Positions 41,598-52,028 of a stretch of 64,000 nt of DNA are shown here, in pieces. The notes under the pieces are model-generated. The model searched no databases, was not told where the DNA came from, and saw only the letters and a list, made by a program, of their open reading frames with translations. Positions within the stretch are counted from its first letter, which is position 1; each line of letters opens with the position of its first letter. The stretch is taken from positions 2,666,001 through 2,730,000 of the forward strand of contig NC_018518.1 in assembly GCF_000306945.1 (NCBI RefSeq), read 5' to 3'. A program made the position numbers and the translations under genes. The DNA is from Bordetella pertussis 18323 (lineage in GTDB: Bacteria > Pseudomonadota > Gammaproteobacteria > Burkholderiales > Burkholderiaceae_B).

Positions 41598-42752
41598 ATG
41601 CCGCGCTTAGCCACTCGTACCAACGATTTTCTGACATTCCAGGTTGTGGAGCTTTTCAAGGAAGCGCAGGCCCTGCAAGCGGCCGGGCGCGACATCATCA
41701 GCCTGGGAATCGGAGAACCGGACTTTACCGCGCCTCCCCAGGTGGTGGAAGCGCTGGAGCGCGCCACGCGCGCCGGCCTGAACGGCTACAGCGCGCCGGC
41801 CGGCCTGTCCGCCCTGCGCGAAGCCATTGCCGCATTCTACGAAAGCGAGTTCGGCGCGCGCGTGGACCCGGCCCGCATCATCGTCACCGCCGGCGCCTCG
41901 GGCGCGCTGGCGCTGGCCTGCGCCGCGCTGGTCAACCCGGGCGCGCAAGTCCTGATGCCCGACCCCTCGTACCCGGCCAACAGCAACTTCGTGCTGGCCG
42001 CCGGCGGGCAGCCGCGCCTGATTCCCAGCACCGCCGCCAAGCGCTTCCAGCTCTCGGCGCAGGACGTGCGCGACCACTGGAACGACGCCACCCAGGGCGT
42101 GCTGATCGCCTCGCCCAGCAATCCCACCGGCACCTCGATCGCCCACGACGAACTGGCCGAGCTGCTGGCCGCCGTGCGCGAACGCCAGGGCTTCAGCATC
42201 GTGGACGAAATCTACCTGGGGCTGTCGTACGAATCGCAACCGCGTTCGGCGCTGCTGCTGAACGACAACATCATCGTCATCAACAGCTTCTCGAAGTACT
42301 TCCACATGACCGGCTGGCGCCTGGGCTGGATGATCGTGCCCGAAAGCATGGCGGCCAAGGTCGAGAAAATGGCCGCCAGCCTGGCGATCTGCGCGCCCAC
42401 GCTGGCCCAGCATGCCGCGCTGGCCTGCTTCACGCCCGACGCGCTGAAGATATTCGAGCACCGCCGCGAGGCCTTCAAGCAGCGGCGCGACTACCTGCTG
42501 CCGGAGTTCGAGCGCCTGGGCATCCCGGTGCCGGTGCGCCCGGACGGCGCGTTCTACATCTATGCGGACATCGCGGCGCTGGGCACGACCAGCATGGCGT
42601 TCTCGCATCGCCTGCTGCACGAGGGCGGCGTGGCCGCGGTGCCGGGGCTGGATTTCGGCCCCGCCCACGGCGAACGCACCATGCGCTTCTCGTACGCCAC
42701 CGGGCTGGACCGCCTGCAGGAAGCCGTGGCCCGCATCGAGAAGCTGCTGTAG
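41598..42752 (+). CDS. Class I/II PLP-dependent aminotransferase
   Basis: A 384-aa fold-type I aminotransferase. Motifs: ISLGIGEPDFTAPP, the PLP phosphate region GASGALALAC, SPSNPTGT, DEIYLGLSY and the PLP lysine in SFSKYFHMTGWRLGWM (about residue 232), plus the C-terminal RFSYATGLDRL. Substrate specificity cannot be read; aspartate-type relatives are similar. It is divergent from the GlcE-like gene. Confidence 0.85.
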   Translation: MPRLATRTNDFLTFQVVELFKEAQALQAAGRDIISLGIGEPDFTAPPQVVEALERATRAGLNGYSAPAGLSALREAIAAFYESEFGARVDPARIIVTAGASGALALACAALVNPGAQVLMPDPSYPANSNFVLAAGGQPRLIPSTAAKRFQLSAQDVRDHWNDATQGVLIASPSNPTGTSIAHDELAELLAAVRERQGFSIVDEIYLGLSYESQPRSALLLNDNIIVINSFSKYFHMTGWRLGWMIVPESMAAKVEKMAASLAICAPTLAQHAALACFTPDALKIFEHRREAFKQRRDYLLPEFERLGIPVPVRPDGAFYIYADIAALGTTSMAFSHRLLHEGGVAAVPGLDFGPAHGERTMRFSYATGLDRLQEAVARIEKLL

Positions 42753-42786
42753 GCGGCGGCGCGGGCCGGCTGGCGCCGGCCCGGCG

Positions 42787-43617
42787 TCAATCGCGCGCCA
42801 GCGCGATGCCCGAAGCCAGCGCCAGGCGGCGCCGCTCCGCCAGCACCTTGGCGCCATAGCCGCCATCGTCGGGGCCGGTGGCCCCCACATAGCAGGCCAG
42901 GCCGCCATTGAACGACCCACGGCGGTTGATGCAATCCTTCAGGATCGTGGAGCCGACATGGATGTTGGCCACCGGATCGAGCGGGTTGCCCTTGCCCACG
43001 TGGGCAATGGCGTCGAACTTGTCCTGGTGCACCCGGGTCATCACCTGCATCAGCCCTTGCGCGCCCACCGGGCTTTCGGCAAACGGGTTGTAGCGCGACT
43101 CGATGGCGATCACGGCCAGCAACAGCAGCGGATCGAGCTGTTTCTCGCGGCCGACCTTGTAGACGGTATTGACCAGCACCGCGGTCGCGTCATAGGCCAC
43201 CTTGTACTTGCGCGAGATATAGTTGCGCAATGCCTCCACCTGCGCGCTCGAGGCGGCGGACGGACGGTTCGGCGGCGCCGGCGGCGTATCGCTGCGCAAC
43301 GGGCCGAGGAATCCGGTCGCATTGCTGGCGGGTGCGCTCGGTATCGCCATGACCACGGCCGAGGACGCATCGGCGCCGGCTTCGGCTCCGGGTTCCAGTT
43401 CGGCGGATGGCATGGACGTAGGTGCCAGGGCGGTCAACAAGGCTTTGTGCACCTGCAGCGCCTGGTCGCGCAGACCGGGCAAGGCAAATCCCATGCTCAC
43501 TGTCACGATGACCGCGATGCCCAGATAGACGGAGCTGATGCGCAGCCATTCGGCGAGATGGTGGTGCACTCCTTGGGCCAGCTGTCGGAACAGGCCGGCC
43601 ACTGACGCATCGGGCAT
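42787..43617 (-). CDS. Lytic transglycosylase (SLT domain)
   Basis: A 276-aa protein anchored by one N-terminal helix (about 30-50, IAVIVTVSMGFALPG). A low-complexity linker precedes the C-terminal SLT domain (about 135-260). The catalytic Glu is in LLLLAVIAIESRYNPFAESPVGAQGLMQVM (ESRYNP, GAQGLMQ). It cleaves peptidoglycan between MurNAc and GlcNAc in the periplasm. It is divergent from ubiD. Confidence 0.85.
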   Translation of the reverse strand: MPDASVAGLFRQLAQGVHHHLAEWLRISSVYLGIAVIVTVSMGFALPGLRDQALQVHKALLTALAPTSMPSAELEPGAEAGADASSAVVMAIPSAPASNATGFLGPLRSDTPPAPPNRPSAASSAQVEALRNYISRKYKVAYDATAVLVNTVYKVGREKQLDPLLLLAVIAIESRYNPFAESPVGAQGLMQVMTRVHQDKFDAIAHVGKGNPLDPVANIHVGSTILKDCINRRGSFNGGLACYVGATGPDDGGYGAKVLAERRRLALASGIALARD

Positions 43618-43700
43618 GGGACCTCCTGCGTGGAATGAGAGGAGGCAGATGTTAACCTCTGTTTTGCCTCAAGAATGTAACTATTTTGCCGGGATCTGCC

Positions 43701-45245
43701 TTGAAGTACCGCGACCTCCGAGATTTTCTTGCCCAGCTCGAACGCCAGGGCGAACTCAAACGCATCACCGCGCCGGTCTCGACGCGGCTGGAAATGACCG
43801 AGATTGCCGACCGGGTGCTGCGCGCCGGCGGCCCGGCCCTGCTGTTCGAGAACGCCCGCCACAACGACGCGCCGGCCGACATGCCGGTGCTGGCCAACCT
43901 GTTCGGCACGCCGCGGCGGGTCGCCTGGGGCATGGGGGCCGACGACGTCGGCGCCCTGCGCGAAACCGGCGAACTGCTGGCCTCCCTGCGCGAGCCCGAA
44001 GCGCCCAAGGGCCTGCGCGACGCGCTGGCCAAGGTGTCCATGCTGAAAGCCGCCCTGTGGGACATGAGCCCCAAGACCGTGCGCAGCGCCGCCTGCCAGG
44101 AAATCGTCTGGGAAGGCGCCGACGTCGAGCTGAGCCGCCTGCCCATCCAGACCTGCTGGCCGGGCGACGTGGCGCCCCTGCTCGCCTGGGGCCTGGTGAT
44201 CACGCGCGGGCCGAACGCCCGGCGGCAGAACCTGGGCATCTACCGCCAGCAGCCGCTGGGGCCGAACAAGCTGATCATGCGCTGGCTGTCGCACCGGGGC
44301 GGCGCGCTGGACTTCCGCGACCACGCCCAGGCCCACCCGGGCAAGCCGTTTCCCATCACCGTGGCGCTGGGCGCCGACCCGGCCACCATCCTGGGCGCGG
44401 TCACGCCGGTGCCGGACACGCTGTCCGAATACCAGTTCGCCGGGCTGCTGCGCGGCTCGCGCACCGAGGTCGTCAAGGCGCTGGGCAGCGACCTGTCGGT
44501 GCCGGCCTCGGCCGAGATCGTGCTCGAGGGCCACCTGCTGCCGGCCGACGATCCGCGCGCCGTCGCTGCCGTGGTGCCCGAGGGCGCCAACCCGCCCCCG
44601 GCCACCGGCTACGAAATGGCGCTCGAAGGCCCCTATGGCGACCATACCGGCTACTACAACGAGCAGGACTGGTTCCCGGTGTTCACGGTGGACCGCATCA
44701 CCATGCGGCGCAACCCCATCTACCACTCCACCTATACCGGCAAGCCGCCCGACGAGCCGGCCGTGCTGGGCGTGGCGCTGAACGAGGTATTCGTGCCGCT
44801 GCTGCGCCGCCAGCTGCCCGAGATCGTCGATTTCTACCTGCCCCCGGAAGGCTGCAGCTACCGCCTGGCGGTGGTGTCGATCCGCAAGCAGTACGCCGGC
44901 CACGCCAAGCGCGTGATGTTCGGCTTGTGGAGCGTGCTGCGGCAGTTCATGTACACCAAGTTCATCGTGGTGGTCGACGAAGACATCGACCCGCGCGACT
45001 GGACCGAAGTGGTCTGGGCCATGACCACGCGCATGGACCCCGTGCGCGACACGGTGCTGGTCGAGAACGCGCCTATCGATTACCTGGATTTCGCCTCGCC
45101 GGTGTCCGGCCTGGGCGGCAAGATGGGGCTGGACGCCACCAACAAGTGGCCGGGCGAAACCAGCCGCGAATGGGGCACGCCCATACACATGGACGAAGCG
45201 GTCAAGCGCCGGGTGGATGCCATGTGGGACACGCTGGGACTGTAG
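43701..45245 (+). CDS. ubiD: 3-octaprenyl-4-hydroxybenzoate carboxy-lyase
   Basis: A 514-aa prenylated-FMN decarboxylase of ubiquinone synthesis. [63 protein letters not shown] and the C-terminal [12 protein letters not shown] are UbiD signatures. No ATG is available; I take the TTG at 43701 (LKYRDLRDF), preceded by GGGA, over a TTG 15 bp upstream. The length matches E. coli UbiD (497) plus a few residues. Confidence 0.92.
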   Translation: MKYRDLRDFLAQLERQGELKRITAPVSTRLEMTEIADRVLRAGGPALLFENARHNDAPADMPVLANLFGTPRRVAWGMGADDVGALRETGELLASLREPEAPKGLRDALAKVSMLKAALWDMSPKTVRSAACQEIVWEGADVELSRLPIQTCWPGDVAPLLAWGLVITRGPNARRQNLGIYRQQPLGPNKLIMRWLSHRGGALDFRDHAQAHPGKPFPITVALGADPATILGAVTPVPDTLSEYQFAGLLRGSRTEVVKALGSDLSVPASAEIVLEGHLLPADDPRAVAAVVPEGANPPPATGYEMALEGPYGDHTGYYNEQDWFPVFTVDRITMRRNPIYHSTYTGKPPDEPAVLGVALNEVFVPLLRRQLPEIVDFYLPPEGCSYRLAVVSIRKQYAGHAKRVMFGLWSVLRQFMYTKFIVVVDEDIDPRDWTEVVWAMTTRMDPVRDTVLVENAPIDYLDFASPVSGLGGKMGLDATNKWPGETSREWGTPIHMDEAVKRRVDAMWDTLGL

Positions 45246-45287
45246 CCATGCCGCGGGCGGCGCCGGCCGCCCGCCTGCCGGCCTGGC

Positions 45288-45647
45288 TCAGTCGGCCTGG
45301 CGCTCCTCGCGCGCGGACTGCCAGATCCGGTATGCCTGCCAGCCCACCAGCGCCACGCCGGCCAGCTTGAGCAGGCGCGAGCGCCGGGCGCCGCGCCCCA
45401 TCACCATGGCCGACAGCGTCGAGCTGACGAAGGGATAGCGCCGTACCAGCGCGAACGCCTGCCAGAACAGCCGCGAGGTATTGGCCTTGCCCAGGCTGGG
45501 CCAGATGGACTTGACCATGTTGCTTGGCGTCAGCGTGCGCCCCGCCTCGACGATACCCTGCGCCAGCGCCTCGCGCTCGAGCGCGGCGCGCGCGCGCAGC
45601 AATTCAAGCCGCACCATGCGGTCTACCGAAGCCGAGTGGCGGGCCAT
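45288..45647 (-). CDS. YqjK-like hypothetical protein
   Basis: A 119-aa basic protein following the YqjE-like gene. The N-terminal half is a charged helix (RMVRLELLRARAALEREALAQ); the C-terminal half contains LLKLAGVALVGWQAYRIW, possibly membrane-associated. The context (YqjD, YqjE, then this) matches the enterobacterial yqjDEK order, but I see little direct sequence similarity to YqjK. Confidence 0.6.
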   Translation of the reverse strand: MARHSASVDRMVRLELLRARAALEREALAQGIVEAGRTLTPSNMVKSIWPSLGKANTSRLFWQAFALVRRYPFVSSTLSAMVMGRGARRSRLLKLAGVALVGWQAYRIWQSAREERQAD

Positions 45648-45648
45648 G

Positions 45649-46062
45649 TCAGTCGTCCTCCGCGTTGCGCTGCCCGTCGCTGGCGCGTTGCGCATCGCGC
45701 ACCCGTTCCAGCATGTCCGTATCGCGGCCGAGCTCCTCGAGCGTGGCGGCGAACGGCACGGGACCGTCGACCAGGTCGCGCCGGACCAGGAAGAACAGCA
45801 CCAGCCCGATCACGCCATAGCCGCCCGCCAGCCAGCCCAGCGCGGCGTAGCGCGACTCGGTAGGCCAGAAGGCCACCGCGATCGTGATGGTGAATACCAG
45901 GACCGCCAGCGTCAGGAACAACAGCGCGCCGAAGGCCATGCCCAGCAGTTTGATCAGGCGGATCTTTTCGCCGGCGGCTTCCAGCGCCAGTAGTTCGAGG
46001 CGTGTACGCGTCAGTCCGACCAGACTGGCGGCCACGCCGAATACCGATCTACGCAAACCCAT
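45649..46062 (-). CDS. YqjE/phage-holin-superfamily membrane protein
   Basis: A 137-aa protein with two transmembrane helices (about 42-64, LGMAFGALLFLTLAVLVFTITIAV, and 76-94). An N-terminal amphipathic region RTRLELLALEAAGEKIRLIKL is typical of the YqjE (DUF1469) family. One base separates it from the next gene, so they form an operon with the YqjD-like gene. Confidence 0.78.
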   Translation of the reverse strand: MGLRRSVFGVAASLVGLTRTRLELLALEAAGEKIRLIKLLGMAFGALLFLTLAVLVFTITIAVAFWPTESRYAALGWLAGGYGVIGLVLFFLVRRDLVDGPVPFAATLEELGRDTDMLERVRDAQRASDGQRNAEDD

Positions 46063-46102
46063 TGTGCATGCCGGGGCGGACGCGCGGCCCGCCCCGCCGT
46101 GA

Positions 46103-46420
46103 TCAGCGGCGGCTGATCAGCAGGCCGAGCAGCAGGCCGGTCACGCCTGCGATGCTGATGGCCTGCCAGGGATTGTCGTGCACGTAATCGTCGGTGGCGC
46201 GGGCCGCTCGGCGGCCGCGTTCGAGCACCGCGTCCTGCGCGTCGTACAGCGCCTCGCGGGTGCGGCGCACCGATGCCAGCGCGCGCTCGCGCAATTCGGT
46301 CGCCTTGTCGCCCGTGGTGCTGGCGGCTTCGCGCAGCAAGGTCTCGGCATCATTGAGGCTGGTCTTGACGCTGTCGATGAGTTTCTCTTTCGTTGCTTCG
46401 TCGGATCTTCTCGCGGCCAT
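46103..46420 (-). CDS. ElaB/YqjD-type (DUF883) membrane-anchored protein
   Basis: A 105-aa protein with a long N-terminal helix (EKLIDSVKTSLNDAETLLREAASTTGDKATELRERALASV) and the C-terminal anchor VHDNPWQAISIAGVTGLLLGLLISRR, the hallmark of DUF883. E. coli YqjD and ElaB tether ribosomes to the inner membrane in stationary phase. First gene of the three-gene leftward unit. Confidence 0.88.
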   Translation of the reverse strand: MAARRSDEATKEKLIDSVKTSLNDAETLLREAASTTGDKATELRERALASVRRTREALYDAQDAVLERGRRAARATDDYVHDNPWQAISIAGVTGLLLGLLISRR

Positions 46421-46504
46421 TATCAGCTCCTTGTCGATGTGTCGATGACGCGTTCATCATACCAGCCGCGCCCCGCGCCACGCACCCCCGCGTGCTACGG
46501 GGTG

Positions 46505-47221
46505 CTACTTCAATTGCGTAATCTCAACGGATGACTTGATTCCGGCCTGGTCGATGTCCTGGCGCATCACCAGGTTGACGCTGGGGCAGTACCAATCGGT
46601 CACCGTGGTGTCCATGCCGGGAATCGGCAAGGTCAGGCCCTTGAAGGTGGCCATGGTGGGCTCGCTGCTGCGCGGATAGGTGATCGGCCAGCAGGCATGG
46701 CGGCCCAGCGCCGTGCTCAGGTCCTGGCGGGCGCCGACCGTCTTTTCGCCGATGCGCACCACGGTGGTCGGCTGGCCGCCCACCGGCGCCTCCTTGCCGA
46801 TCCTGAGCCGGTAGCTGGCCCCGGGCAGGCGCTGCCCTTCGCCGCTGATCTTGTCGTAGGCGAACAGGCCCAGCATGCGCAGGTCGAACTGCCCCTCGGA
46901 GCGGGGCTGCTCGCCCGCCTCGGCGTACTTCACGAACGTGGCCTGGCCGTTCTTGACGGTCATCAGGTAATCCAGCCGCGACTTGCCCGGCGGCAGGCCG
47001 GCATAGCTGAAGGTGGCCATGCCCTGCACGCGCGCGCGACAGTTGTCGCCATTGGTCTTGGAAACCTCGGTGAAGCCCAGGTCGGCGCCCAGGCCGATGT
47101 TGCCGCTGCCGGTCAACTGCACCTGGCCGCCGTCATGCATGAACTTGGCGTCGCACACGCCCGCCTGCGCCGCGCCGGCCCACGCCAGCACACCAATTGA
47201 AACAAAAAATCGCACCATCAT
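46505..47221 (-). CDS. Secreted hypothetical protein
   Basis: A 238-aa protein with a Sec signal peptide (FFVSIGVLAWAGAAQA-GVCDA). The mature part has several Cys (GVCDAK, NCRARV, HACWP, YCPSV), likely two disulfides, and a beta-rich pattern (GQVQLTGSGNIGLGADLGF). I do not recognise the family. It is preceded by ATGATG; I took the first. Confidence 0.7.
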   Translation of the reverse strand: MMVRFFVSIGVLAWAGAAQAGVCDAKFMHDGGQVQLTGSGNIGLGADLGFTEVSKTNGDNCRARVQGMATFSYAGLPPGKSRLDYLMTVKNGQATFVKYAEAGEQPRSEGQFDLRMLGLFAYDKISGEGQRLPGASYRLRIGKEAPVGGQPTTVVRIGEKTVGARQDLSTALGRHACWPITYPRSSEPTMATFKGLTLPIPGMDTTVTDWYCPSVNLVMRQDIDQAGIKSSVEITQLK

Positions 47222-47484
47222 GGGCCGCTCCTGAAACGCTCGGTTCGGCGGCCCGGGACGCGGGCCGCGCTGGCTGATACTACACCGGTTGCGCCGGCCG
47301 GCGCCGCCCGGCAGACAGTTCTGACCCGCCCGTCCGCCCAGGGTTCCGGGCCGGCCGCGCCAGGGGCGGCAGGCGTCCAAATGATTAATGGCTATATGGA
47401 TTCAAGAAATCGAAAGTTGTGGGGATGAACCCCGGTCCCTATGATCGGCTGACATTCGCGGGCCTTCCCGCGTGGCTGATTTCC

Positions 47485-48906
47485 ATGACGCTGTTCCCGA
47501 TTTTCGCCGACCTGACGGGGCGGCGCGTACTGGTGGTGGGCGGCGGCGCCGTCGCCGTCCGCAAGACACAGGCCCTGCTGCAAGCCGGCGCCGAGGTCGT
47601 CGTGGGCGCGCCGCGCCTGGATCCGGCGCTCGCCGCCCTGGCCGAGCAGGGCGGCATCGCCCGCCTGGACGGCGGCTTCGAACCCGCCTGGCTGGCCGGC
47701 GCCTGGCTGGTGGTGGCCGCCACCGACGACCGCGCCGTCAACGCGGCGGTCAGCGAGGCCGCGCGGGCGCGCCGGGTATTCTGCAACGTGGTCGACGATG
47801 CCGAACTGTCGTCCTTCCAGGTGCCGTCCGTCGTCGACCGGTCGCCGCTGATCGTGGCCATCTCCTCCTCGGGCGTGGCGCCCGTGCTGGCGCGGCGCCT
47901 GCGCGAGCGCATCGAGTCGCTGTTCGACCATTCGCTCGGCCAGCTGGCAGCCCTGGCGGCGCGCTATCGGCCGCGCATCCGCGCCGCCCGCCCCGACCTC
48001 GGCCAGCGGCGGCGTTTCTACGACTGGCTGCTCGACGGCCCGGTCGCGGCGCGCCTGCGCCAGCAACAGCCCGGGCTGGCCGAACAGGAACTGGAACAGG
48101 CGCTGCGCGCGCCGCAGGCCGCCCCCCGGGGCAGCGTCGTGCTGGTGGGCGCGGGCCCGGGCGACCCCGGCCTGCTGACGCTCAAGGCGCTGCGCGCACT
48201 CAATGAAGCCGACATCATCCTGTACGACCGCCTGGTCAGCGAGGGCGTGCTGGCGCTGGCGCGCCGCGACGCTGAACGCGTGCCCGTGGGCAAGCTGCCC
48301 GGCAAAGACCACGACGCCACCCAGGCGCGCATCCACGCCCTCATGCTGGCCCAGGCGCGCGCCGGCCGGCGCGTGGTGCGCCTGAAAGGCGGCGATGCCT
48401 TCATCTTCGGACGCGGCGGCGAAGAACTGGAATACCTGCGCGCGCACGGCGTGCCGTACGAGGTCGTGCCCGGCATCACCGCGGCGCTGGCCTGCGCCGC
48501 CTATGCCGGCATGCCCCTGACGCATCGCGACCATGCGCAGTCGGTGCGCATGGTCACCGCCCACTGCCGCGCCGACCAGGACACCCTGGACTGGGCCGGC
48601 CTGGCCCGCGACCAGCAGACCCTGGCGTTCTACATGGGCGTGGGCCAGCTCGATTACGTCACCGCGCGCCTGCTCGAACACGGCCGCGCGCCGGCCACCC
48701 CGTTCGCCCTGATCGAAAACGGCAGCCGGCCCGAACAACGCGTCGTCACCGGCACGCTGGCCGACCTGCCCGAGATCGCGCGCCGGCGCGGCGTGCGCCC
48801 CCCGGCGCTGCTGGTCATCGGCGAAGTCGCCGCCCTGGCCGACACCCTGCAATGGTTCGGCCAGCACCAGCGCGGCCTGCCCGGCCCGCAGGCCCTGGCC
48901 GCCTGA
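47485..48906 (+). CDS. cysG: Siroheme synthase
   Basis: A 473-aa multifunctional enzyme. The N-terminal part (1-210) is the precorrin-2 dehydrogenase/ferrochelatase domain ([27 protein letters not shown]). The C-terminal part (about 215-460) is uroporphyrinogen III methyltransferase ([68 protein letters not shown]). It makes siroheme for sulfite and nitrite reductases. The ATG at 47485 ([14 protein letters not shown]) fits E. coli CysG. Confidence 0.93.
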   Translation: MTLFPIFADLTGRRVLVVGGGAVAVRKTQALLQAGAEVVVGAPRLDPALAALAEQGGIARLDGGFEPAWLAGAWLVVAATDDRAVNAAVSEAARARRVFCNVVDDAELSSFQVPSVVDRSPLIVAISSSGVAPVLARRLRERIESLFDHSLGQLAALAARYRPRIRAARPDLGQRRRFYDWLLDGPVAARLRQQQPGLAEQELEQALRAPQAAPRGSVVLVGAGPGDPGLLTLKALRALNEADIILYDRLVSEGVLALARRDAERVPVGKLPGKDHDATQARIHALMLAQARAGRRVVRLKGGDAFIFGRGGEELEYLRAHGVPYEVVPGITAALACAAYAGMPLTHRDHAQSVRMVTAHCRADQDTLDWAGLARDQQTLAFYMGVGQLDYVTARLLEHGRAPATPFALIENGSRPEQRVVTGTLADLPEIARRRGVRPPALLVIGEVAALADTLQWFGQHQRGLPGPQALAA

Positions 48907-48972
48907 GCCTGGAGACTGGCACCGGCCAAGCTCCAGGAAAACCTCCTCCGCGGGGGATAGACCCTCCTCGCT

Positions 48973-51696
48973 TTACCAGCTGTACCGGTAGCCCGCGTGG
49001 AAGGTCCACGGCATGGCCAGCTTCGGGCCCTTGGAGTACTCGTACGAGGCATACAGGCTGTGGCCGCGGCCCAGCGCGGCGGCCATGCCCAGGCCCAGTT
49101 CGGCGCGCGTGCCGCGCAGTTCGGTGCGGTGCGCGATGCCGTTGGTGCGTACCGTACCCGCGCCGTCGAACTCCTGCAGCACGCTGGCCTTGATGTATGG
49201 CTGCACCTGCCTGCCGCCTGCCAGTTCGATGCGCTTGCCGACCTCCAGGCCCAGGCGACCCAGCACCGAGCTGCCGCCTTCGTCGCGCACCCGCAGGCCG
49301 TTGGCCGCGCGGTACGCACCGCCGCCGGCCCGGAATACCGCCAGCTCGGCCTGCGGCTCGAGGAACCAGCCGTCGGCATGGGTAAAGCGCCGGCCCGCCT
49401 CGAGCGAGGCGCCCACCCCATGGGTGCGGTACTTGCCCTTGACCGCGTACCCGTCGCTGCCCGCCACCTTGAAGTCATTCTCCAGGCGGCTGGCGCGCAG
49501 CGTCGCGTCCAGGTAGAAACCGCTGTCGGCGATATATGTGGCATAGCCCCCGACATGCACGCTGTCGGTGTGGCCGCCGCCGTCGCCGGTGAAGCCGCGG
49601 TCGCCGCGCGTATAGCCGGCCAGCCCGCCCAGGTGCCAGCGTCCGCCGGCCACCGCCACCGCGTGGTCGGCGCCCAGCTCGAAGCCGGCCACCTTCTGGT
49701 CGAAGCGCCGCCCGGCGCGGTTGTCCAGCTGCTGGCGTTGCGCGAAGCCGCGGCCCCAGGCGCCGCCGGCGTCCGGATTCAGGCGCAACTCGCCCAGGCG
49801 CTTGGACAACGCATTGCTTTCGGCGTACCAGAGCGTGCTGGCCAGGCCCACCCCACCCGTGTTGACCGCCGCGTTGGCGGCGGCGGACAACTCCCTGCCC
49901 GCCGGCGGTTGCGGCGCCGGCGCTTCCGGCTGCGGCTGCGGCGGCTGGGGACCCGGCTGCGGCGCGGGCTTGGGCGCCGGCGGCGCCTTCGCGCCCACCA
50001 GGCTCCACTGCCCATTGCCGTTGGCGGCCAATCGATAGCGATAGGTACCGATATCGACCTTGCCGTCCTTGTTGGCAAGGGTAAAGGTCGCCGCGCTGCC
50101 TCGTGGCGTCTGCACCAGCAGCAGGGTGTTGGCGCTGGCCGGCTCGCTGCCGCTGTTGCGGACCCACAGCCTGTGCTGGCCGCTGGCGTCCTGCATGACG
50201 ACCAGCTTGTCGCTCAGCCCCAGGTCCGCGAAGACATTCATGCGGAACAGCCCCGAACCCGCCAGCGTATTGACCGTCAGGACCTTGAACCGCCCAGCTT
50301 CGGCCGGCTGCTGGAAATCGACGCTGCCGTCGCTGGCCAGCCGTAGCGCACCGACGTTCGAGTTGTCCGTCATGACCCAGGTGGCGTTGTCGATGGACAG
50401 CGAGTCGACCGCGCGGGTAGCGCCCGTCCATCGGGCCTGGCTGGCCAGCGCCACGTCGAGCGGCCCGATCGACGTGCCGGGAATAGAGGGCAGCTCCGTC
50501 GCGACGATGTCGCCCTGCGCATCGGCGCCCCCGGTCAGCGTCAGCTTCACGGGCTCCGGCAGGACCCGGTACAGCAGCGCTTTCCCCTGGGCATGCGCGC
50601 CGGCCTGCAAGGTGATCGACAGGGGCGCGGCTTGAGGCGCAAAGCGACGCGCGCCGCCGGTCTCGATGACATTGCCGTGCGGTGCGAACAAGCTGCCGCC
50701 CGACACCGTCACCCTGGCGCCGCGGCCCACCCGGATTGCGGCGCCCAGCTCCGGCGCCTCGACGATCGACTGGGCGAGCTCCACGCTGGAGCCCGATACG
50801 TCCACGCCATACCAGCCGTCGAGGACGGGACCGAAGCCGCCGGGACCGAAGCCGCCGGGAACCGCACCGCCGGGAACCGCACCGCCGGGAACCCCACCGC
50901 CGGCAGGCGCGTCCCCGCGCCGTATCGTCGCGCGCTGCAGATGCACGACCGCCCCTTGCATGGCCGCCACCCCCGCTGCCCGCCCGCCGGTGATGTGCCC
51001 GCCGTCGAGCGTAAGCTCACTGGCCCCCAACACAGACACCGCCGCGGGCGCGCCGCTGGCGGGCACGGCGGTCACGTTGGTGTCGCGCAGCACCACCCGG
51101 CTGGGCGGAAGGTCTTCCGGCTGCAATGACTGCAGGGCGCCGATATGCAAGCCCCCGTCGACGATGGCGCTGCGTTGGACCGTGACATTGGCGCCGCGCT
51201 CGATCTGCACGCCGCCAGCGCCCTGCAGGGTGCTGTCGGCGATGCTGGCCTGGGCCTGTTCGCCGGCCACATAGAGCGCGATGCCGTCGTCGTCCCAGGT
51301 GTCGCCGACGTTGGCCAGCGTGGCGTGATCGGCGACCAGCTTGCCGGCCTTGACGGTGACGGTGCCCAGAAAGCGCCGGATGCCATCGTCGAACAACTGT
51401 CCCGACGACGTGACACTGCCGTTCCGGAACTGCAGCTCGGCCGCGGGATTTTCTAGCAGGATGCCCTGGGCCTGACGGCCGCTTACCTTGATGGTGGTTC
51501 CGCTGGCGGTCCGTACGCCGCCCGGGTCGGAGCCCTGGATATGGATGCCATGCTGGCGCTCACCGGTCTTGACGATGGACTGGTTGTTCCAGTCGGCATG
51601 CGCCGCCGGGGCGGCGCCCAGCGCGCCCAGCGCCATGGCCAGCGTGGTGCGGCGCAGGGGCGCCGCCTTGACAATGCGTGACAGAGACATGTTCAT
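48973..51696 (-). CDS. prn: Pertactin autotransporter adhesin
   Basis: A 907-aa virulence factor and vaccine antigen. Signal peptide of about 34 residues ([19 protein letters not shown]...AHA-DWNNQ), then the beta-helical passenger (P.69) with RGD at residues 260-262, region 1 repeats (GGxxP) just after it, a proline-rich region 2 near residue 575, and the C-terminal 300-residue beta-barrel ending YRYSW with aromatic terminus for BAM. The start at 51696 matches the known MNMSLSRIV. Compared with the Tohama-type sequence as I recall it, several residues differ (for example [10 protein letters not shown] and QTPRGSAA), so it may be an uncommon allele. Bvg-activated in Bordetella. Confidence 0.97.
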   Translation of the reverse strand: MNMSLSRIVKAAPLRRTTLAMALGALGAAPAAHADWNNQSIVKTGERQHGIHIQGSDPGGVRTASGTTIKVSGRQAQGILLENPAAELQFRNGSVTSSGQLFDDGIRRFLGTVTVKAGKLVADHATLANVGDTWDDDGIALYVAGEQAQASIADSTLQGAGGVQIERGANVTVQRSAIVDGGLHIGALQSLQPEDLPPSRVVLRDTNVTAVPASGAPAAVSVLGASELTLDGGHITGGRAAGVAAMQGAVVHLQRATIRRGDAPAGGGVPGGAVPGGAVPGGFGPGGFGPVLDGWYGVDVSGSSVELAQSIVEAPELGAAIRVGRGARVTVSGGSLFAPHGNVIETGGARRFAPQAAPLSITLQAGAHAQGKALLYRVLPEPVKLTLTGGADAQGDIVATELPSIPGTSIGPLDVALASQARWTGATRAVDSLSIDNATWVMTDNSNVGALRLASDGSVDFQQPAEAGRFKVLTVNTLAGSGLFRMNVFADLGLSDKLVVMQDASGQHRLWVRNSGSEPASANTLLLVQTPRGSAATFTLANKDGKVDIGTYRYRLAANGNGQWSLVGAKAPPAPKPAPQPGPQPPQPQPEAPAPQPPAGRELSAAANAAVNTGGVGLASTLWYAESNALSKRLGELRLNPDAGGAWGRGFAQRQQLDNRAGRRFDQKVAGFELGADHAVAVAGGRWHLGGLAGYTRGDRGFTGDGGGHTDSVHVGGYATYIADSGFYLDATLRASRLENDFKVAGSDGYAVKGKYRTHGVGASLEAGRRFTHADGWFLEPQAELAVFRAGGGAYRAANGLRVRDEGGSSVLGRLGLEVGKRIELAGGRQVQPYIKASVLQEFDGAGTVRTNGIAHRTELRGTRAELGLGMAAALGRGHSLYASYEYSKGPKLAMPWTFHAGYRYSW
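49893..49990 (-). repeat. Pertactin region 2 proline-rich repeats
   Basis: Encodes [32 protein letters not shown]-type units between passenger and barrel. The number of PQP units varies between alleles; as I recall, the Tohama sequence has one more PQP step here. Confidence 0.8.
50827..50901 (-). repeat. Pertactin region 1 repeats
   Basis: Five 15-bp units encode [25 protein letters not shown], immediately after RGDAPA. Variation in number and type of these units defines prn alleles and affects antibody recognition. The first unit, GGGVP, is a one-residue variant of GGAVP. Confidence 0.9.
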
Positions 51697-52011
51697 TGGA
51701 TGCCAGGTGGAGAGCAGACGCCCGCCATGCCCGCACCGCGATGGAACAGGGAAGAATGGGCGCAGCAAAAGTACGAATAACGCCATCCAGAACCGCTGCA
51801 ACGCACGGTATTTGTCGTGTTACAGCGACGTATCATCGATGGCAGGAGGAAAATTCTCCTGTCCGAGATGCGTGCCGTAAGCAATCAAACGCGCACAAAA
51901 TAAAGTAAGAATTCCGATATAGATGTAGGTTTTTAGAGTCGTGCGCGAAACACGCGCCGGTCCTGTGCCCGGTCCCGCCCCGCAGGCCAGGGTGCCTGTC
52001 CCCGCGGGGAC
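51697..52011 (-). promoter_or_regulatory. prn upstream region
   Basis: 315 bp between the prn start codon and IS1663 copy A hold no gene. An AT-rich stretch (about 51830-51930, with GAGAATTTTCCTCC in prn sense) is where the Bvg-dependent promoter is expected from knowledge of prn; I could not pick the BvgA sites confidently. IS1663 lies directly upstream in the same orientation, followed by half of a REP-like palindrome (51991-52013). Confidence 0.55.
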
Positions 52012-52028
52012 AGATACCGTCTTGGCAG

